Shown here: piece by piece, positions 7,108-9,513 of the stretch | How the letters are laid out: each line of letters starts with the position of its first letter | How positions within the stretch are numbered: the first letter of the stretch is position 1 | From: Shewanella sp. | GTDB lineage: Bacteria; Pseudomonadota; Gammaproteobacteria; Enterobacterales; Shewanellaceae | Assembly: GCA_004195335.1 (NCBI GenBank) | Contig: SDWK01000990.1 | Span: 1-9,513 of the forward strand | Length of the DNA stretch: 9,513 nucleotides | Direction: 5' to 3' | Notes under the pieces: generated by a model | Told to the model about the DNA's origin: nothing | Databases searched by the model: none | Seen by the model: the letters and a program-made list of their open reading frames with translations, nothing else | Position numbers and translations under genes: made by a program

Positions 7108-7674
7108 ATGAAAAAATTCATCTCAGCCATCTCTATCGCAACCTGTTTTATCGCCAGCATTTTCGCGACCCAAGTTGCCGCTGCCGATGACAGTTATTCC
7201 GATGCAATTGCCAACTTTAAACAAGCCAGTGACACCCACAAATTCTTCAATAATGCCTATGGATATGCCCTATTTCCTACGGTAGGAAAAGGTGGGTTTG
7301 GGATCGGTGCCGCCTACGGCAAAGGGCGTGTTTATAAGGGGAATAGCTACAAGGGGGATACCAGCCTCTCTCAGCTATCTCTGGGCTTTCAGATTGGCGG
7401 TCAGGCCTACAGCGAGATCATCTTCTTTAAAGATGCCAAATCCTATAATGATTTTACCAGTGGCAGTTTCGAATTTGGGGCTCAAGCCTCTGCTGTGGCG
7501 ATAACCATAGGGGCTAACGCCCAAGCCGGAACCACAGGTAATTCCAGCAGCGCAGGTAAAGCCGCAGCAAAAGCATCCTACATCAACGGGATGGCAGTAT
7601 ACACATTAGCGAAAGGTGGCCTGATGTTTGAAGCGGCCCTTGCGGGACAATCATTTACCTTCGAAGAGAAGTAG
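7108..7674 (+). CDS. Secreted SYLF (YSC84-like) domain lipid-binding protein
   Basis: The 188-residue protein begins with a clear Sec signal peptide (MKKF, hydrophobic 4-20, cleavage near VAAA-DD, about residue 26), placing it in the periplasm. The rest is one SYLF/YSC84 domain, recognisable from YGYALFPTVGKGGFGIGAAYGKGRVY (in part) around 50-75, then GFQIGGQAYSEIIFFKD and the C-terminal YTLAKGGLMFEAALAGQSF. SYLF domains in eukaryotes bind phosphoinositide membranes; the role of the secreted bacterial proteins is not settled. GGAG lies 7 nt before the ATG. TATCAT at 7075-7080 may be a -10 but has no matching -35 at the right distance. The gene stands alone, between the terminator at 6988-7013 and the hairpin at 7682-7709. 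Confidence 0.85.
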   Translation: MKKFISAISIATCFIASIFATQVAAADDSYSDAIANFKQASDTHKFFNNAYGYALFPTVGKGGFGIGAAYGKGRVYKGNSYKGDTSLSQLSLGFQIGGQAYSEIIFFKDAKSYNDFTSGSFEFGAQASAVAITIGANAQAGTTGNSSSAGKAAAKASYINGMAVYTLAKGGLMFEAALAGQSFTFEEK

Positions 7675-7681
7675 AAAAGTA

Positions 7682-7709
7682 AGGCCCTAGAATCTAGGAA
7701 CTAGGGCCT
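7682..7709. terminator. Shared hairpin between convergent genes
   Basis: AGGCCCTAG (7682-7690) and CTAGGGCCT (7701-7709) are perfectly complementary around a 10-nt loop, in the 47-bp gap between two convergent stops. On the minus strand the stem is followed by TACTTTTCTACTT, moderately T-rich; on the plus strand no T-tract follows. It probably ends the minus-strand gene and blocks read-through in both directions. Confidence 0.6.
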
Positions 7710-7721
7710 AGTAAACTGATA

Positions 7722-8312
7722 TTACTTATGTCCCCAAGGCGTTGGCGGCAGTGCGACAGGGTTAGTCAGATCGAAATCGACTCTGAAATCCCTCTTATCA
7801 CGGGTTAGGCGATAAGTGAACTCTGTTGGCTTGATATACATGTGCCACACATTCGTCACTGACTGACTCAAGCCATTCTCGTTAAAATTCTGAATTGAAA
7901 ACGCATCGACAGGGAAAGATTGCTCGGTAGCAGAGCCTTTATCGACAGTATCTCCACCATACATGGTCACCTTATCTTCACTGCCATCTTGATGGCGGTG
8001 ATCATGCTTAAGCAAGAGTCCTGTTTCGGTTTTGGTGATAACCCAGGTACGGGAGTGGTCATCACCCACATGAAATGGCACTTTAAGTTCGCTGTCACTA
8101 CACTCACGAACATGCATGATCAATGATTTCCCACTAAACGCCGAATCAGCACTGTTGCCAGCGGTGACTCTTCCCTCAAATGCTTTACCACAATGCGATG
8201 CAATACTATCAAAAAACGCATTTTGCTCTGGAGTCGTTGCCAATACAGGCATTGAGAGCAGAGATACCGAAGCCGCCAACAAACCAAACTGTGAGTATTT
8301 TGTTGTTTTCAT
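7722..8312 (-). CDS. Secreted protein of unknown function, two Cys and an HDHRH motif
   Basis: I place the start at 8312, not the ATG at 8348, because AAGGAG sits 7 nt before it and the product then opens directly with a signal peptide: MKTTKYSQFGLLAASVSLLS, cleavage after PVLA (residue 25). This gives 196 residues. I do not recognise a named domain, though the sequence has the look of a conserved family of exported proteins. The mature part has two cysteines (41 and 71), a plausible disulfide, and histidines in HVGDDHSRTW (81-90) and HDHRH (103-107) that might bind metal (inference). The C-terminus ends in a proline-rich LPPTPWGHK. It is convergent with the SYLF gene and a single-gene unit; a palindrome at 8344-8355 lies in its leader. 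Confidence 0.8.
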   Translation of the reverse strand: MKTTKYSQFGLLAASVSLLSMPVLATTPEQNAFFDSIASHCGKAFEGRVTAGNSADSAFSGKSLIMHVRECSDSELKVPFHVGDDHSRTWVITKTETGLLLKHDHRHQDGSEDKVTMYGGDTVDKGSATEQSFPVDAFSIQNFNENGLSQSVTNVWHMYIKPTEFTYRLTRDKRDFRVDFDLTNPVALPPTPWGHK

Positions 8313-8343
8313 TATTTTCTCCTTCAATTTGTCTATCCGTCTA

Positions 8344-8355
8344 TTCACAAGTGAA
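8344..8355. promoter_or_regulatory. Perfect 12-bp palindrome upstream of the secreted-protein gene
   Basis: TTCACAAGTGAA reads the same on both strands and is centred 37 bp before the ATG at 8312. It is a possible operator. I could not place a convincing -35/-10 pair around it. Confidence 0.3.
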
Positions 8356-8489
8356 AGAGACTAGCACAGAGAAATAAATTAAAACTGAATGACTTGAATC
8401 GATCGGTTTAAGACACTCATCTTGAAACTCAATTCAACATGAACAAACACTGTTTTGGATAAAATTAGCAGGAAAGGAAAAGTTCAGAC

Positions 8490-8525
8490 AAAAAAAGACC
8501 CTCTAGAGCAAACCGCTATAGAGGG
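8490..8525 (-). terminator. Rho-independent terminator for the molybdoenzyme transcript
   Basis: CCCTCTA (8499-8505) pairs with TAGAGGG (8519-8525), and AGC with GCT inside it after a single mismatch. On the minus strand the hairpin is followed by TCTTTTTTT (8498-8490). It is the first good terminator after the molybdoenzyme stop at 8991, so the transcript would carry about 490 nt of 3' untranslated RNA. Confidence 0.85.
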
Positions 8526-8566
8526 AACCAAAAAAGGTGATGTGGTTAGGTTTGATGAACTTGGAA

Positions 8567-8579
8567 TGCTCTTTAACAA
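8567..8579 (+). promoter_or_regulatory. Exact boxA antitermination sequence
   Basis: TGCTCTTTAACAA is identical to the boxA of E. coli rRNA operons, where NusB-NusE bind the RNA to make RNA polymerase resistant to Rho. Here no rRNA gene is near. It would act in a plus-strand transcript, antisense to the molybdoenzyme 3' region. I see no clear promoter feeding it, so function is open. Confidence 0.45.
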
Positions 8580-8623
8580 CTTTTAGCGGCACCATCCATT
8601 TTGTGCCCCTTCAAAGTCATCGT

Positions 8624-8649
8624 CTCTTTGCTGGCTTACCTGCAAAGAG
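8624..8649. other. Perfect 8-bp stem-loop downstream of boxA
   Basis: CTCTTTGC (8624-8631) and GCAAAGAG (8642-8649) are exact reverse complements with a 10-nt loop. No T-tract follows on either strand, so it is not a standard terminator; it lies in the long 3' region of the minus-strand transcript. Confidence 0.6.
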
Positions 8650-8694
8650 TATGTTGATAATGATTAAAACTAAACTGCCTTTACGGGTTGGATC

Positions 8695-8745
8695 CTGAAA
8701 CGGAAATCATCAGGTTCATACTCCACTAAGTATTACTACCAGCAA
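8695..8745 (-). other. Near-invariant 51-bp non-coding block, distal copy
   Basis: This block differs from 8891-8941 at one position (8727), whereas the adjoining 48 bp differ at 11. Read on the minus strand it can form ATACT-N6-AGTAT and CCTGA-N11-TCAGG stems. I do not recognise it as a known RNA family or mobile repeat. Confidence 0.6.
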
Positions 8746-8749
8746 CCGC

Positions 8750-8776
8750 CCTCCCAACAGACAGGTCTATGGGAGG
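8750..8776. other. Composite hairpin, distal copy
   Basis: CCTCCCA (8750-8756) pairs with TGGGAGG (8770-8776), and AGAC with GTCT inside. Relative to the proximal copy one pair has changed from T-A to C-G on both sides, so pairing is kept. No T-tract follows on the minus strand. Confidence 0.6.
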
Positions 8777-8794
8777 ACTATTTCTCAATTGCCT

Positions 8795-8887
8795 TTACGC
8801 CTTCTCTACACGAACAGGTACACCGTGACGACAGTTGGCACCTGTCCAATAGCCGTTGAGCATGCTTGCCTTTGTGTTACGGGTGGG
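8795..8887 (-). pseudogene. C-terminal stub of a molybdopterin oxidoreductase gene
   Basis: The frame reads PTRNTKASMLNGYWTGANCR and then HGVPVRVEKA before TAA (8797-8795), the same as the end of the gene at 8991 except for A-to-T and D-to-G. Over the aligned 84 bp I count 12 differences, 10 at third codon positions. The frame upstream closes at TGA within the 51-bp block, and there is no ribosome binding site; an internal ATG (8863) would give only 22 residues. It is therefore a remnant, either of a second full paralogue now deleted or of a displaced gene end. Confidence 0.8.
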
Positions 8888-8890
8888 AGC

Positions 8891-8941
8891 CTGAAACGGA
8901 AATCATCAGGTTCATACTCCACAAAGTATTACTACCAGCAA
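8891..8941 (-). other. Near-invariant 51-bp non-coding block, proximal copy
   Basis: This is the partner of 8695-8745 with 50 of 51 positions identical. It begins about 50 nt after the molybdoenzyme stop on the minus strand, just past the hairpin, and offers the same two short stems. Confidence 0.6.
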
Positions 8942-8944
8942 TCA

Positions 8945-8973
8945 CCCTCCTAACAGACACGTCTGAAGGAGGG
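8945..8973. other. Composite hairpin after the molybdoenzyme stop, proximal copy
   Basis: CCCTCCT (8945-8951) pairs with AGGAGGG (8967-8973), with AGAC/GTCT inside. It starts 18 nt after the stop on the minus strand. The following TGATTGCTGG has no T-tract, so transcript-end protection or a protein-binding role is as likely as termination. Confidence 0.6.
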
Positions 8974-8990
8974 CTACGTCTCATTTGCCT

Positions 8991-9513
8991 TTATGCTTTC
9001 TCAACACGAACGGGCACACCATGACGACAGTTGGCACCAGTCCAGTAGTCGTTGAGCATGCTGGCCTTGGCGTTACGGGTTGGATCAGACGGGATCATTT
9101 GATTGATCGCGACGCCTCCGGCACGCTCCTTAAGTCCCGGTACTGACTTACCATTGATAACACGGTCGTCAGCGCCAAAACCTTTTGCATGTCCAAACCC
9201 ATGGGACACACACACAGCACCTTTAGCCACACCCGAATCTGTCTGCAACAGACCAACAGCAGGCTTGCCGTTCGCCGTAATTAACTTTACGTTATCGCCG
9301 TCGTTTAAGCCCTGCTCACTGGCGGTATCTTGGTTCATGTAAACAAAGTTAGTCGGGCTAATTTCGGCAATACGCTTATAAGCTACCGCATAATTAGAGC
9401 GTACTGTCGCCTTGTAACTTGAGAACAACACTGGATACTCTGACTTCGGCCAATGACTCTCGCAGGTATCTCCATTCCAGAATTTATTCCCCTGATAGGT
9501 GATAGTGCCTGGG
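8991..9513 (-). CDS. Molybdopterin oxidoreductase, C-terminal part (TtrA-like CISM family)
   Basis: The frame is open to the right edge, so 173 C-terminal residues of a much longer protein are visible; a GTG at 9431 is internal, not the start. This part is the molybdopterin-dinucleotide-binding domain: RIAEISPTNFVYMNQDTASE, then GLNDGDNVKLITANGKPAVG, VSHGFGHAKG and, at the end, GANCRHGVPVRVEKA. It resembles catalytic subunits such as tetrathionate reductase TtrA and related thiosulfate/polysulfide-type reductases of the DMSO-reductase superfamily, which are exported by Tat and pass electrons from quinol via FeS and membrane subunits. Substrate cannot be decided from this end. It is the last gene of its transcript, with a 490-nt 3' region to the terminator at 8490. 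Confidence 0.85.
   Translation of the reverse strand, partial: PGTITYQGNKFWNGDTCESHWPKSEYPVLFSSYKATVRSNYAVAYKRIAEISPTNFVYMNQDTASEQGLNDGDNVKLITANGKPAVGLLQTDSGVAKGAVCVSHGFGHAKGFGADDRVINGKSVPGLKERAGGVAINQMIPSDPTRNAKASMLNDYWTGANCRHGVPVRVEKA

Larger units (their letters stand above)
8526..8676. other. Intergenic stretch with boxA and a hairpin, no supported gene
   Basis: This stretch lies between the terminator and the repeat units. It holds an exact boxA on the plus strand and, 45 bp further, a perfect hairpin (8624-8649). On the minus strand a 15-codon frame (8573-8620) and neighbouring short frames have no ribosome binding site or recognised family. Together with 8349-8489, where I see no coding or structural signal, it is non-coding as far as I can tell. 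Confidence 0.5.
8681..8876 (-). repeat. Tandem 196-bp unit, distal copy
   Basis: This copy aligns without gaps with 8877-9072 at an offset of 196 bp. Read on the minus strand it holds a stub of the molybdoenzyme C-terminus, its TAA, a hairpin (8776-8750), the near-invariant 51-bp block (8745-8695) and the junction GATCCAACCCGTAA, which also occurs in the real gene (9086-9073). Its left edge, near 8677, is where similarity ends. Confidence 0.9.
8877..9072 (-). repeat. Tandem 196-bp unit, proximal copy (includes the real gene end)
   Basis: This copy comprises the last 26 or so codons and stop of the intact molybdoenzyme gene plus its immediate 3' flank. It abuts the distal copy directly. The junction between copies has drifted (ACGGGTGGGAGCC), whereas both outer junctions share ACGGGTTGGATC on the plus strand. 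Confidence 0.9.

Noticed and set aside
8116..8377. Plus-strand open frames across the start of the secreted-protein gene
   Set aside because: They are antisense to a gene with a clear signal peptide and ribosome binding site and have no independent support.
8573..8620. 15-codon minus-strand frame MTLKGHKMDGAAKSC
   Set aside because: It looks protein-like but is too short, lacks a good ribosome binding site and overlaps the boxA; I recognise no family.
8695..8745. Hammerhead ribozyme, suggested by CTGATGA on the minus strand
   Set aside because: The required downstream GAAA core and the surrounding three-stem arrangement are absent.
8677..8859. 60-codon plus-strand open frame across the distal repeat copy
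   Set aside because: It has no usual start codon or ribosome binding site and runs antisense to the stub; the proximal copy has a stop in the same alignment (taa after ccctcc), so it is not maintained as coding.
8681..9072. CRISPR array or integron attC cassette sites
   Set aside because: There are only two copies, of 196 bp, without short repeat/spacer structure, and no RYYYAAC/GTTRRRY pair in the right layout.

Overview
The window looks like a piece of a gammaproteobacterial chromosome, most plausibly Shewanella or a close relative. This rests on protein resemblance (a YchN-type DsrE protein, a YgbA-type protein, a periplasmic S9 peptidase, and a TtrA-like CISM molybdoenzyme), on E. coli-like promoter and terminator signals, and on an exact E. 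coli-type boxA. No rRNA, tRNA, CRISPR array, transposase or integrase gene is visible.

Layout. (1) 1-1210, plus strand: a small YchN/DsrE protein and a YgbA-family protein (the 'nitrous oxide-stimulated promoter' family), each with its own upstream region and a candidate terminator. (2) 1219-4600: a multidrug-efflux-type locus. A TetR-family repressor on the minus strand faces away from a HlyD/EmrA-type membrane fusion protein gene and a 14-helix DHA2/EmrB-type MFS pump. A 29-bp near-palindrome overlaps the likely -10 of the efflux operon and is the obvious operator. The fusion protein gene is broken by an in-frame stop and a change of frame in its coiled-coil hairpin, with roughly 40-50 residues apparently missing, while regulator and pump are intact. 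(3) 4877-7013: an exported prolyl-oligopeptidase-family peptidase with a complete catalytic triad, a palindrome in its leader and a strong terminator. (4) 7108-8312: a secreted SYLF-domain protein and a convergent secreted protein of unknown function, separated by a shared hairpin. (5) 8349-9513: the C-terminal end of a molybdopterin oxidoreductase running in from the right edge on the minus strand, followed by an unusually long and structured 3' region.

The most unusual part is this last region. The last 28-30 codons of the molybdoenzyme plus its 3' flank form a 196-bp unit present twice in tandem. The second copy is a C-terminal stub that differs from the real gene almost only at third codon positions, so it seems to have diverged while coding. 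Downstream of each copy lie a hairpin with one compensatory base-pair change and a 51-bp non-coding block that is nearly invariant (one difference). An exact boxA antitermination sequence on the opposite strand and a rho-independent terminator for the minus-strand transcript follow. I found no complete new defence or mobile system; this repeat region and the crippled efflux operon deserve the second look.
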